26,893 nucleotides of DNA from Euryarchaeota archaeon UBA251 (GTDB taxonomy: Archaea > Thermoplasmatota > Poseidoniia > Poseidoniales > Thalassarchaeaceae), in contig DAFJ01000021.1 of NCBI GenBank assembly GCA_002497905.1, forward strand, positions 1 to 26,893, given 5' to 3'. The notes below the pieces were generated by a model. The model made no database searches and had not been told where the DNA came from. It saw nothing but the letters and a program-made list of their open reading frames with translations. Positions 12,953 to 22,237 of this stretch are shown here, in pieces. Positions within the stretch are counted from its first letter, which is position 1. Each line of letters begins with the position of its first letter. The position numbers were made by a program, and so were the translations under genes.

Positions 12953-14584
12953 ATGCACTGGGCCGACCGTGTCGCGCAAGACCTTGCGCGTCGAGGAGAC
13001 AATCATACAATCGCAGCAGGCATCACCCCTTCAGGTGAATTTCACATCGGCCATGTCCGAGAAGTTCTAACAGGGGACATGATTGTACGAGCTTGCCATG
13101 ATATCGATATGGATGCACGTCTTCTCTTCATCATCGATTCAATTGATCCGCTAAGGAAAGTGTACCCTTTCTTACATCCCGACTATGAGGAATATATCGG
13201 ACATCCACTCTACAGAATCCCTCCTCCCGATGCAGAAGGTCGACCTGATCTTGAAGCAGAAGGTAACTATGCATCCCACTTTCTCAATCCCTTCCTCGAT
13301 TCCCTCAAGGAATTAGGCGTCGTCCCAGAATTGTCATGGAACCACGAAGCCTACGAATCTGGGAAATTCGAAGATGCTGCCCGAATCTTCCTTAATCAAA
13401 GAAGCGAAGTTGCAGAGTTGATTAGCAAAATATCTGGCCGCCCAATTCCAGAAGGATGGTATCCTTACACTCCTATTGGACACAACGGAAGCATGGACGG
13501 TTTGACAGTTACAGGTTGGGAAGACCCCTATGTCCTATGGATTGATGCCGAGGGGAAAGAAGGGCGGTCACATATTGGGACTGCTGAAGGAAAATTGCCT
13601 TGGCGTTTGGACTGGCCAGCAAAGTGGTCAATCCATGGCGTCACATGCGAACCCTTTGGGAAGGATCACGCTGCATCCGGAGGAAGTTACTCGACAGGAC
13701 GCAAATTAGTTCCATTCCTTGGATATAATCCACCGTATCCATTACCATATGAGTGGATTCAATTGAAGGGAATGGGGGCAATGTCAAGTTCAACAAATGT
13801 GTTTATTGGACCATCAGAGGCACTACATTTGGTTCCACCCGAGATATTACGATTCCTCATATCATCTAACAAACCAAAGAAACATATCGAATTCGATACT
13901 GGAGATTTACTGCTCCAACTTAGCGGATTATACGACATGTTCTGTAGGCAATATGTTAGGATGGAATTAGAGGAGGGTGATTCAGCAAGAACTAGCAAGA
14001 TGAAAGAAGATAGGAGGGCATCTATTCGTTTCGCTCAAATTGTACATGGAAATATGCCAAAGAAAGTGAATAAGGGATTTAGGATCAAGCACCTCTCAAT
14101 GTTGGCACAGATTTTTCCAGAAAATGATGAAGCGGTTTGGAAATCTATGAGGAAGTATAGTATGGTAGATGGAGAGCCAAATGAAACCCTAGTTGATAGA
14201 CTCCATAGACTGAGAAATTGGATTGCGTCGGAACACTTTCCAGAGGACGCCAGAATTACAATTCAAACCTCAGTTTCCGATAATGCAAAGGAAAATTTGC
14301 AAATCTGGCAAGACACTAATATGGATGATAACACCCGCAATTATTTGTCTAAATTAATTGAGACATACCAAACATGTGAATGGAAATATCAAACGATCCA
14401 AGATGCAATCTGTGATTTAGCACGGGAGCATGATCTCGATCTAGCCGAAGCATTCAGACTGCTATACCTTATCCACCTCGGCAAGGGTTACGGCCCTAAA
14501 CTCGCCACTCTACTCCCAGAGATTCCAAGAGAGGACGCTATATCGGCTCTGGTGGATGCTGTTTCCTTCCTGGATGGGGCGTGA
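12953..14584 (+). CDS. lysK: Lysyl-tRNA synthetase, class I
   Basis: A 543-residue class I LysRS, the type found in most archaea and few bacteria. The start M-H-W-A-D-R-V-A is typical. HIGH is intact at 31-34 and the KMSKS loop is M-S-S-S (277-280), the class I LysRS form. G-K-D-H-A (237-241) precedes it. In place of the usual zinc-binding CxxCG...C module between about residues 170 and 215 the protein has G-W-Y-P-Y-T-P-I-G-H-N-G-S and no cysteine, so this metal site seems lost. The region 13861-14430, coding the helical anticodon-binding part, is markedly AT-rich (28-37% GC by hand count on several lines) compared with 50-62% near the start. It follows gfcR by 9 bases. Confidence 0.96.
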   Translation: MHWADRVAQDLARRGDNHTIAAGITPSGEFHIGHVREVLTGDMIVRACHDIDMDARLLFIIDSIDPLRKVYPFLHPDYEEYIGHPLYRIPPPDAEGRPDLEAEGNYASHFLNPFLDSLKELGVVPELSWNHEAYESGKFEDAARIFLNQRSEVAELISKISGRPIPEGWYPYTPIGHNGSMDGLTVTGWEDPYVLWIDAEGKEGRSHIGTAEGKLPWRLDWPAKWSIHGVTCEPFGKDHAASGGSYSTGRKLVPFLGYNPPYPLPYEWIQLKGMGAMSSSTNVFIGPSEALHLVPPEILRFLISSNKPKKHIEFDTGDLLLQLSGLYDMFCRQYVRMELEEGDSARTSKMKEDRRASIRFAQIVHGNMPKKVNKGFRIKHLSMLAQIFPENDEAVWKSMRKYSMVDGEPNETLVDRLHRLRNWIASEHFPEDARITIQTSVSDNAKENLQIWQDTNMDDNTRNYLSKLIETYQTCEWKYQTIQDAICDLAREHDLDLAEAFRLLYLIHLGKGYGPKLATLLPEIPREDAISALVDAVSFLDGA

Positions 14585-14606
14585 AGGCTGACTAGAATCG
14601 GCATTC

Positions 14607-14614
14607 TTCATATG
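14607..14614 (+). promoter_or_regulatory. TATA-like element before the zinc-ribbon/coiled-coil gene
   Basis: TTCATATG is centred about 26 bases before ATG 14637, where an archaeal TATA box would sit for a leaderless or nearly leaderless transcript. Only sequence position supports it. Confidence 0.35.
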
Positions 14615-14636
14615 TGGAGCATTCATACCCCAGCCA

Positions 14637-16043
14637 ATGCCTGTTCACTGCCCAACTTGTGAAGGCCCAGTTGAGGCCACTTCCAAGTTCTGTCTAAAGT
14701 GTGGACATGACCTCCTTGTGATTGGACCAATTACCTCCACGGGCCATGATGTGAGGCAATTGAAGGAATTGATTAGAGGGCGTTCGGATCTTGCGATGGC
14801 AGATAAGTTCGATCTCATCGCGAAAATTGAGGACGGTGCCAACCCTATCGAACTCGGTCTAGCCGCTGCAAGCGAAGAAGACGCTGCAATGGCTCTTGCA
14901 ACAGAATCTGTATCCTCGACCCCTGAATCCACTGAATCGACAATGGATGCTATGTCCTCTGCAGTCACATCCGCCCTCGGTGGAGGAATTCAGAGAAATC
15001 CTGCAGCCGCTGCTGCTGCTGCCGCCATATCTCATGATACGAATGCATGGTCTCTAATCTCCGCAGGTAAGGTCGATCTCAACGAGCCGGTATATCTGCA
15101 GGCGATGGAGTTAGGCATGGAAGCCAGCCACCACATCCACGACATCGCAGCTGGTGGCGTAGAAGCTCTCTCCAGTGAAGACCTGAAGGCAATCCCAGTA
15201 CTCAAGCCGCCGAAGAAATCCTTCTGTCCAAAATGTGGATCCGATATTCACGCTCACACTATGCTCCAATGGAGAAAGTGGAGAGACCATTCTGGAGAAG
15301 TCGTCCAATTACAGACTCAAGCAGGCATGGAGACCGCAATCATCCAGACGGCTGCCCATTTCATCACGTCCATCCAAGCGCTTGAAACTCAGGTAGGGGA
15401 GTTACAAGCAGCCCTCGACGCTGCAGATCCTGATGCAGTAAAGGAAGCAATGGCCGAAGAATTCGACGATGAGATGCGCGCTGAAATTTCTGCAGAACTG
15501 GAAGCGGCGCTCCGCGATCAGATAGAAGAAGAAGTTCGTGCAGAATTCGCAACATCACGGACAATCTCCAGCCGTGCCGGAACCGTTAGTCGACCTCGAG
15601 GTACTTCTTTCAAGCCAAAAACAATGAAAGAATCCAAGCCTGCTCCGAAACCCAAGCCAAAGAAGGAAGAGAAGAAAGACGAGAAGACGGATGAAGAAGA
15701 GGAAGAAAAATCCGATGAAAAACCAGAGGAGAAGCCCAAGCCGGAGAAGAAGTCTGCTGCAGCCATGATGTTTGGTGGCGCCCGAAATAAGGTGACATTT
15801 GAAGGTGAAGAGGGAGATAAGGCGCAGTGGTTCCTTGACAATGGACTCCACACGATATACGACCCTCATGGGACTGGTAAGGAACTCAAACCGCGTACAA
15901 TTCTATCACGCTCCTCAGATGGGAATGTTCGCGTGCAAGATGTTGTGCGCATCTACGCCGATCAAGGCGTGGATGGTCTATCTGAACTCGCCTGGACAAG
16001 TCCCTTGACACAATACATCATCGAAGCTTTCGATTCTTGTTGA
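14637..16043 (+). CDS. Zinc-ribbon / coiled-coil / KE-rich protein of unknown function
   Basis: I do not recognise this 468-residue protein as a whole. Parts in order: a zinc ribbon C5-x2-C8 and C19-x2-C22; an acidic helical region with an Ala run (123-130); a second metal-like motif C197-x2-C200 with H205 and H207; a helical segment with coiled-coil character and many Glu/Ala (240-305); a linker with T-S-R-T-I-S-S-R; a low-complexity Lys/Glu/Pro-rich tract (328-373) that must be disordered; and a compact C-terminal domain (375-468) with Q-W-F-L-D-N-G, R-T-I-L-S-R and a closing C-terminal Cys. No TM helix is present. The next gene, 36 bases on, is a polytopic membrane protein, so a cytosolic adaptor for it is plausible but unproved. 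The antisense Ser/Phe-rich frame in the KE tract is a shadow. Confidence 0.78.
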   Translation: MPVHCPTCEGPVEATSKFCLKCGHDLLVIGPITSTGHDVRQLKELIRGRSDLAMADKFDLIAKIEDGANPIELGLAAASEEDAAMALATESVSSTPESTESTMDAMSSAVTSALGGGIQRNPAAAAAAAAISHDTNAWSLISAGKVDLNEPVYLQAMELGMEASHHIHDIAAGGVEALSSEDLKAIPVLKPPKKSFCPKCGSDIHAHTMLQWRKWRDHSGEVVQLQTQAGMETAIIQTAAHFITSIQALETQVGELQAALDAADPDAVKEAMAEEFDDEMRAEISAELEAALRDQIEEEVRAEFATSRTISSRAGTVSRPRGTSFKPKTMKESKPAPKPKPKKEEKKDEKTDEEEEEKSDEKPEEKPKPEKKSAAAMMFGGARNKVTFEGEEGDKAQWFLDNGLHTIYDPHGTGKELKPRTILSRSSDGNVRVQDVVRIYADQGVDGLSELAWTSPLTQYIIEAFDSC

Positions 16044-16079
16044 TCTGATGAGAAGTTCTATTCGCTCACAGACTTAGAC

Positions 16080-17480
16080 ATGACTATGCCAGACGTGGGT
16101 CCGCTTGCCTCATACTACTGGAGAACAATCTCTGGAACCGATTTGAGTATTGGTTGGACAATGGGGCTGACCCATGTCATATCACTTCTAGGCGTAATCA
16201 CATCCCTTGCTCTACTCTTCCTAGCTATGCTAATCATTCGAGCACGTCCTAAGGCAGCAGAAAACCGATTCATGTGTATCCTCCTCCTCGCTGAGTCATG
16301 GCGAGTACTGGCCCAATGGTACAACCTTATTCCACTCGGCCCTGAGGCAATTCCATTTATCCAGTATTATCGTGTAGGATGGTACTTCTGTGGGATTCTA
16401 TGCATCTTCCTGTATCTATCCACCGTGGCTTTCTACCCGACAAAAAGGACGGAATTCATGTCTAAGGATGCGATTAAGAACAAACTCTGGTGGATTCTTC
16501 CAGTCATTAGTGCAGTCATTCTAGGTCTGCTAATTGCTTCAAACGGAGGCCTACAAGGAACCATTGGAGGCACGATGCTTGTGGATTGTAGTACACCCAT
16601 GGACTTCGATGCCGAGGGGAACGCTCCCGCTGTTCTGACATATTCCCCAGGGATGGAAGAGACAACCGGAACCTGTAATGTTGACCTTTCACCTTACGTC
16701 TACTTCGTACCTGAGGCAGGTTCAGGCCTAAGCACTCTTCTCCTCATCCTCCCGGTATTCTCTGCGACGATTGCTATGTTCATGATGCGTGGTGCATGGA
16801 AGCGACTTCGAGATGAAGAAGGCCGCGAAAATGAGGCAAATGAAGCGAGATCTCTGTACATCGGATTCACAGGTAAAGCGACAATCAAAGGGATGGCTGT
16901 AATCTCGATTATCGCAACCACCGTAATGTTTGGTCGATTCAACCTTGCAGACATGAGTTCAATCGAAAATATTGACCAACTTGTAATCTATTTGTATTGT
17001 CTATACGCCTTCCTGTTTAGCATCCTACTGACAGGGATGTTTGAAGGATTCATGTTCACATATGCTATCCTCAAGAATGATATTCTCGGAATTGATGAGA
17101 AACTCAGAAAGGCGTTCAGTGCCGCAATCTTTGCTGGTGTTGGAGGCATTTCACTTCTACTTGCTACCGAAATGATGGAGGGATTGATTCCCGGCGGGGG
17201 ACTGGTAGGCGGAGTTATCATTGGCGCCCCGCTAGTGGTGCTTCGAAAACCAATCTTCGTCGCAATCAACAACTTCTCATCGATGCTAATGCCGGAGGCC
17301 TTCACAAAGACCGAACTATCCTACATCGAAGCATATGAGATAGCCATGGAGGATCGTATTATCACTGATGAGGAGCGAAAATTCCTGAAACTACAGGCGA
17401 AAACGCTTGGACTCGATGATGAACGTGTAAGATACATCGAGAGTTGGTACGACGGGAACCTCGAAGAGGAAGAAGAGTGA
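16080..17480 (+). CDS. Polytopic membrane protein with C-terminal TerB-like domain
   Basis: A 466-residue integral membrane protein. Hydrophobic helices are visible near 28-53, 62-80, 95-118, 136-153, 212-237, 270-286, 300-328, 345-365 and 372-390 (seven to nine). An outer loop of about 55 residues (155-210) holds two cysteines (170, 199). The segment F-T-Y-A-I-L-K-N-D-I-L-G-I-D (326-339) after a TM helix recalls the end of the seven-TM sensor domain seen in some histidine kinases, but no kinase follows. Instead the cytosolic tail (411-457) has E-A-Y-E-I-A-M-E-D-R-I-I-T-D-E-E-R and L-G-L-D-D-E-R, resembling TerB-like helical domains, then a run of Glu. Function unknown; a sensor or signalling membrane protein is a guess. 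Its stop is 8 bases from the convergent carB stop. Confidence 0.8.
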   Translation: MTMPDVGPLASYYWRTISGTDLSIGWTMGLTHVISLLGVITSLALLFLAMLIIRARPKAAENRFMCILLLAESWRVLAQWYNLIPLGPEAIPFIQYYRVGWYFCGILCIFLYLSTVAFYPTKRTEFMSKDAIKNKLWWILPVISAVILGLLIASNGGLQGTIGGTMLVDCSTPMDFDAEGNAPAVLTYSPGMEETTGTCNVDLSPYVYFVPEAGSGLSTLLLILPVFSATIAMFMMRGAWKRLRDEEGRENEANEARSLYIGFTGKATIKGMAVISIIATTVMFGRFNLADMSSIENIDQLVIYLYCLYAFLFSILLTGMFEGFMFTYAILKNDILGIDEKLRKAFSAAIFAGVGGISLLLATEMMEGLIPGGGLVGGVIIGAPLVVLRKPIFVAINNFSSMLMPEAFTKTELSYIEAYEIAMEDRIITDEERKFLKLQAKTLGLDDERVRYIESWYDGNLEEEEE

Positions 17481-17488
17481 TGGCACAC

Positions 17489-20400
17489 TTAGGTGCCGAT
17501 TAGGCGCCTCGGTTCAGGCATTCCTTCTTTAGCTACCCCGATTGCTTCGACTTCCATCCTTGCACCGCTGAGTGTGGTAACGAATGGGATGTTGAGTTCA
17601 ACAGCGAGACGCCGCATCATGTTACCATCGAGGATTGCTCCGCCTGACTTCGAAGGAGTATTGAGGATTAGTTGTATATCGCCCTGCCTCATGAGATCCA
17701 ATGCATCCGGACTCTTCCTCTCAGCGATACGATAAGCAGTGCTGACTTCAAGACCACCTCGGTCACGAAGTACCTGAGCTGTCCCCGGAGTAGCGTGTAG
17801 CGTGAACCCCATCTCCTGTAAACGAGTAGCATGAGTAATTACGTCCTCCTTATCAGAATCACGAACGGTGATGTACACCCCTCCTGACGTTGGAACTGGG
17901 ACCTCAGTAGCCATCCTAGCCTTGAGGTAGGCTGCCGCTGCAACCTCATGGGACCCCATCACCTCGCCAGTGGACTTCATCTCAGGCCCTGGAGCCGGAT
18001 CAAGACCTCGGAGCTTGATGAACGGGAATACAGGGGCCTTAACACAAACGAGATTAGTTTCCAAACGAGGGATTTCAACCTCAGATAACTTTGCACCCAG
18101 AGCAAGAAGTGCGGCTATGCGTGCGAGAGGTACTCCAGTCGACTTAGCAACGAACGGGAAGGTACGACTTCCACGTGGATTGACTTCGAGAACATAGAGC
18201 ACCTCATCCTTAATTGCGAACTGAATATTGAAGCAACCACGAATCCCAAGGCCAACTCCAATCGTCTCAGTCCACTCCTTTACCTGCTGGAGGATATCCT
18301 CAGATACATTCTGTGTAGGAATGAAGCAAGTGGAATCACCTGAATGAATCCCAGCTTCCTCAAGATGCTCCATCACTGCACCGACGAGGACTGATTCGCC
18401 ATCGCAGACAGAATCCACGTCAAGTTCCATTGCCCCACCAAGATATTGGTCAACTAGCAACGGCTTATCTGGAGTAATATACGCCTCAGACATGTAAGCG
18501 TCGAGTTGATTATCATCAGACAAAATCTCCATGCCACGGCCACCTAAGACGTAAGAAGGGCGAATCAAAACGGGATAGCCAATCTCTACAACTGCAGCAC
18601 GGACTTCTTGGGAGGTAGCCCCAGTGAGGCCTAATGGCATCCTCAATCCGTTCTTTTTCGCGAACTTCTCAAACCTCTCGCGATCACTCGCTTCATCGAC
18701 CGCATCTGGAGAGGTCCCGATGAGTTTAGTAGAAATTCCCATTGTGCGTAGATGCGAGAGACGTTCGTGCATAGGTAAGGCGAGGTTGATTGCAGTCTGG
18801 CCACCAAACTGTAGAAGAAGACCATCGGCATTCTCACGCAAAAGTACCTCTACGACGCATTCAAGATTCAAAGGATCGAAATAAAGGCGATCTGAAGTAT
18901 CGAAATCTGTCGATACAGTCTCAGGATTATTATTGATTAAAATCGCTTCATGTCCTTCATCACGGATTGCTTGAACTGCGTGTACACATCCATAATCGAA
19001 CTCAATCCCCTGGCCAATACGTATTGGGCCAGACCCGATTACCACATGACGGGAAGCCTCGGAGCCATCTTCACGTGAACGACGCTCATGAGGTACTATA
19101 TCGACACCAGGAGGGGCGCTACCTCCTTCGTAAGTCGAATAGTAGTATGGCGTCACAGCTGCGAACTCCGCAGCACAAGAATCAACCATACGATAGACAG
19201 GATGGATACCAAGTTCGTGACGACGCTCCATCACTCCAAGAGGGCCATGATCATGATCGAGTTCCCTAACGCCGGATGCCGGAAATCCTGCTAAGGCATC
19301 AGCAATATGAGCGTCAGTCATGCCTGCGCCCTTCCAACGTTGAAGATCATCTCCCTCAATATCAGAGGGTGAGCCTCCGTGTGCCATAACCTCCATCTCA
19401 GTAGCAGCTAGGGATGAGAAACGATGGAGGAACCACCGAGTTATTCCACCACTAATCTCACGGACGCGCTCGATTCCCCAGCCTCTCCTAAATGCCTCAA
19501 TTAATGCTAACATTCGACGATCTGTTGGCACACGTAACCAATTCTCAAGTGTCTCATCAGGAAGCGGAGTCGCCGCCCTCTCGATTTGTCCTTCACCTTC
19601 AGATTCATCAGCCAAGGTTAGTGGCCGAGGATGAGGTGCACCCATCTCCAATGAGGCAACTGCTTTCAAGAAGGCCTCTTCGAACGTCCGACCAATTGCC
19701 ATTACCTCACCAGTACTCTTCATCGAGGTTCCAAGGGTCCTGTCAGCGGTGCGGAACTTATCGAACGGCCAACGTGGAATCTTCACTACACAGTAATCGA
19801 GAGTTGGCTCAAAGGCCGCGGTAGTTCCTTTCCCAGTGATGGGGTTTGGGAGTTCGTCGAGAGTATAACCAACTGCAATGAGCGCGCCCATGCGTGCTAT
19901 GGGGTATCCGGTAGCCTTCGAGGCAAGCGCAGAGGAGCGACTTACCCGAGGATTCACCTCGATTGTTCGATACTCTCCGGTCTCTTGGTTGAATGCGAAC
20001 TGTACATTGCACCCCCCCTTGATATCTAAACGGCGAATAAGGCGTAGGGCTGCGTCTCTAAGCATCTGATGATCACGATCGGAGAGAGTCTGTTGGGGGG
20101 CAACAACGGTCGATTCACCTGTATGAACACCCATAGGATCGATATTCTCCATTGTGCAGACAATGATACAGTTGTCAGCAGCGTCCCGCATAACCTCATA
20201 CTCATGCTCCTGCCAACCAAGGATGCTCTCCTCAATCAGGACCTGATCGATTCGACTATGCAAGATTCCTTGACTCGCAATCTCAACAAGTTGGCCACGA
20301 TCCCATGCGGTGCCTCCTCCCAAACCACCAAGTGTGAAAGCAGGACGAATTAGAAGTGGAAAACCACCAATCTCTTCGGCAGCCGTAAGGACCTCATCGA

Positions 20401-20854
20401 TTGATGCACAAGCGATTGCTCTTGGGACTGGGAGACCGATCTCCTCGCATACTCGCTTGAATCGATCCCTGTCTTCTGCATCATCAATAGCATCGAGTTC
20501 ACAACCTATCAGTTCAACGCCAAGAGCCTCAAGTGAGCCATCGTGGGCGAGAGTAGAGGCGATGTTCAAGGCAGTCTGACCACCCATCCCTGCAAGTAGA
20601 GCATCTGGCTTCTCAATCTCCAGAATGCGACGGACTACATCCGGTAGAAGGGGTTCTATGTAGATTCGATCAGCCATCGATGGATCATTCTGAATCGTTG
20701 CAGGATTGCTGTTGACAAGTATGACTTCGTATCCCTCTGCCCGTAAGGCACGACAGGCTTGAGAACCTGAGAAATCGAACTCAGCAGCCTGTCCGATTCG
20801 AATTGGACCACTTCCCAAGAGAAGAATCCGATGAATGTCGGTTCGCTTCGGCAT
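17489..20854 (-). CDS. carB: Carbamoyl-phosphate synthase, large subunit
   Basis: An 1121-residue single-chain CarB that makes carbamoyl phosphate from bicarbonate, ammonia and two ATP, for pyrimidines and arginine. The two homologous halves start with L-G-S-G-P-I-R-I-G-Q (13-22) and I-G-S-G-P-I-R-I-G-Q (606-615). Each half has its ATP-grasp metal site, with E-V-N-P-R-V-S-R-S-S (299-308) in the first half and E-V-N-P-R-G-S-R in the second. The oligomerisation region lies between about 405 and 560, and the MGS-like allosteric domain begins with V-R-D-S-D-K and ends the protein. The length is slightly above the usual 1060-1080, mostly from a Ser/Glu-rich insertion near 415-430 and a linker at 575-600. 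The start overlaps the carA stop by one base, so the two are translated as a coupled pair. Confidence 0.98.
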   Translation of the reverse strand: MPKRTDIHRILLLGSGPIRIGQAAEFDFSGSQACRALRAEGYEVILVNSNPATIQNDPSMADRIYIEPLLPDVVRRILEIEKPDALLAGMGGQTALNIASTLAHDGSLEALGVELIGCELDAIDDAEDRDRFKRVCEEIGLPVPRAIACASIDEVLTAAEEIGGFPLLIRPAFTLGGLGGGTAWDRGQLVEIASQGILHSRIDQVLIEESILGWQEHEYEVMRDAADNCIIVCTMENIDPMGVHTGESTVVAPQQTLSDRDHQMLRDAALRLIRRLDIKGGCNVQFAFNQETGEYRTIEVNPRVSRSSALASKATGYPIARMGALIAVGYTLDELPNPITGKGTTAAFEPTLDYCVVKIPRWPFDKFRTADRTLGTSMKSTGEVMAIGRTFEEAFLKAVASLEMGAPHPRPLTLADESEGEGQIERAATPLPDETLENWLRVPTDRRMLALIEAFRRGWGIERVREISGGITRWFLHRFSSLAATEMEVMAHGGSPSDIEGDDLQRWKGAGMTDAHIADALAGFPASGVRELDHDHGPLGVMERRHELGIHPVYRMVDSCAAEFAAVTPYYYSTYEGGSAPPGVDIVPHERRSREDGSEASRHVVIGSGPIRIGQGIEFDYGCVHAVQAIRDEGHEAILINNNPETVSTDFDTSDRLYFDPLNLECVVEVLLRENADGLLLQFGGQTAINLALPMHERLSHLRTMGISTKLIGTSPDAVDEASDRERFEKFAKKNGLRMPLGLTGATSQEVRAAVVEIGYPVLIRPSYVLGGRGMEILSDDNQLDAYMSEAYITPDKPLLVDQYLGGAMELDVDSVCDGESVLVGAVMEHLEEAGIHSGDSTCFIPTQNVSEDILQQVKEWTETIGVGLGIRGCFNIQFAIKDEVLYVLEVNPRGSRTFPFVAKSTGVPLARIAALLALGAKLSEVEIPRLETNLVCVKAPVFPFIKLRGLDPAPGPEMKSTGEVMGSHEVAAAAYLKARMATEVPVPTSGGVYITVRDSDKEDVITHATRLQEMGFTLHATPGTAQVLRDRGGLEVSTAYRIAERKSPDALDLMRQGDIQLILNTPSKSGGAILDGNMMRRLAVELNIPFVTTLSGARMEVEAIGVAKEGMPEPRRLIGT

Positions 20855-22212
20855 CAGTTCTCACCGCCTAATAGAGACGGGGTTGCCACAGGGGGTAGAT
20901 TTCCAGGTGCGGATGACCCCAGATGCTCAGCAACAATAGATGAGAATCTATCAAACAGCGGGCTCGCATCATGAGGACCAGGGCAAGCTTCAGGGTGATA
21001 CTGAATTGAGAATGCAGGCCTTCCTATGACGTCAAGTCCTTCGACAGTTCTGTCATTAGCATTCACATAACGGACTTCGACGTCAGTTCCGATAGCATTT
21101 GGTGCCACATCAGAGCAGGCACCTGTAGGATGTGGCGCCAACATACCTTGCTCAGGATCTGCAACAGCAAATCCATGATTTTGAGAGGTAATACTTACCG
21201 TGCCATCCGAGAGGTCAACCACCGGCTGATTTGCTCCACGATGACCGTAAAGTAACTTGTAAGTCCGAAGTCCCGCGGCTAGCCCTAACAACTGGTGGCC
21301 AAGACAAATACCCATCGTAGGGTATCCTGCATCGATTGCAGATGCTATTACTCTCCTGGCTGAAGTTGCTGCACCAGGATGAGCGGGGTCACCTGGACCA
21401 TTAGAACAGAAGAAGGCATCAGGCTGATGGTCCTGAACCAATATCTCGAAAGAAGAATCGGCTGGCACCCATATGACCTCAAATCTTCGACATAGTTCAC
21501 GCAGGATATTGTATTTCACACCACAATCGATAGCTATGAGCCTCGGGAGGCGATCTCCAGAATCGTTGGTAGCCCCGGGATTCAGTATGACTGCATCGTC
21601 CCTCGACACCTCATCGACGAGGTCATCAAGATCAGGACTCTTTGAAGCGTTGAGCCTTGCTAAAAGGGCATCTTCCATCTCAATTGGACCAAATACACAC
21701 AGGAGTGTGCCATATTCTCTGACTCGGCGAGTGATTGAACGAGTGTCAACCCCTTGAATTCCCGGAACTCCATGCGCTACAAGGAGATCATGTACTGAAC
21801 CTACAGCGTCACGATGATCAGGTGTTTCAATGGCTTGTCTACAGACAACCCCACGAGGCCATACTCGGCTGGATTCGGACACGCCAGGAATTACACCATA
21901 GTTGCCGAGAAGTGGCCAAGTGAATGTTAGTACCTGTCCAGCAAACGAGGGGTCAGTTAGAGACTCCTGAAATCCGGTCATTCCAGTAGTAAAGACCAAC
22001 TCCCCTTCCGCAACAGTATCTGCGCCAAAGAGAGCCCCCTCATACCGGCCGCCGTCAGCGAGTAATAGGACCCCGATGCCTGAGGCGGATGAATGACCAT
22101 GTTCGGTCCCAAGAACGAGGCAATCCGCTGCATCCTCTCCCACAAAGGACTCAGATACCCCGGGAACACCCTGGCCGGGGCGGAAACCAACCTCGGATTT
22201 GCCCTTTGACAT
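20854..22212 (-). CDS. carA: Carbamoyl-phosphate synthase, small (glutaminase) subunit
   Basis: A 452-residue CarA that releases ammonia from glutamine for CarB. The N-terminal CPSase domain starts at G-V-L-L-L-A-D-G (47-54) with F-T-T-G-M-T-G-F-Q-E-S (74-84). The class I glutamine amidotransferase has the nucleophile in G-I-C-L-G-H-Q (C303) and the His/Glu pair in Y-H-P-E-A (H406, E408). The protein is about 70 residues longer than common CarA: some 45 residues precede the first conserved strand and the rest is a Pro/Ser-rich tail. ATG 22212 is retained because an AT-rich promoter element lies about 30 bases upstream; GTG at codon 24 is an alternative. First of the carAB pair; aTrm56 lies 71 bases upstream on the same strand. 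Confidence 0.97.
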   Translation of the reverse strand: MSKGKSEVGFRPGQGVPGVSESFVGEDAADCLVLGTEHGHSSASGIGVLLLADGGRYEGALFGADTVAEGELVFTTGMTGFQESLTDPSFAGQVLTFTWPLLGNYGVIPGVSESSRVWPRGVVCRQAIETPDHRDAVGSVHDLLVAHGVPGIQGVDTRSITRRVREYGTLLCVFGPIEMEDALLARLNASKSPDLDDLVDEVSRDDAVILNPGATNDSGDRLPRLIAIDCGVKYNILRELCRRFEVIWVPADSSFEILVQDHQPDAFFCSNGPGDPAHPGAATSARRVIASAIDAGYPTMGICLGHQLLGLAAGLRTYKLLYGHRGANQPVVDLSDGTVSITSQNHGFAVADPEQGMLAPHPTGACSDVAPNAIGTDVEVRYVNANDRTVEGLDVIGRPAFSIQYHPEACPGPHDASPLFDRFSSIVAEHLGSSAPGNLPPVATPSLLGGEN

Positions 22213-22237
22213 CAGTTCATTTCGCTATGACCGCTCC

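Noticed and set aside
15619..15750. Possible tandem repeat in the Lys/Glu/Pro tract
   Set aside because: Units vary in length and order at both DNA and protein level; low-complexity coding sequence, not a tandem DNA repeat.
15518..15853. Ser/Phe-rich minus-strand frames over the KE-rich tract
   Set aside because: The reverse complement of GAA/GAG/AAG codons automatically reads as Phe/Ser/Leu; no independent signal.
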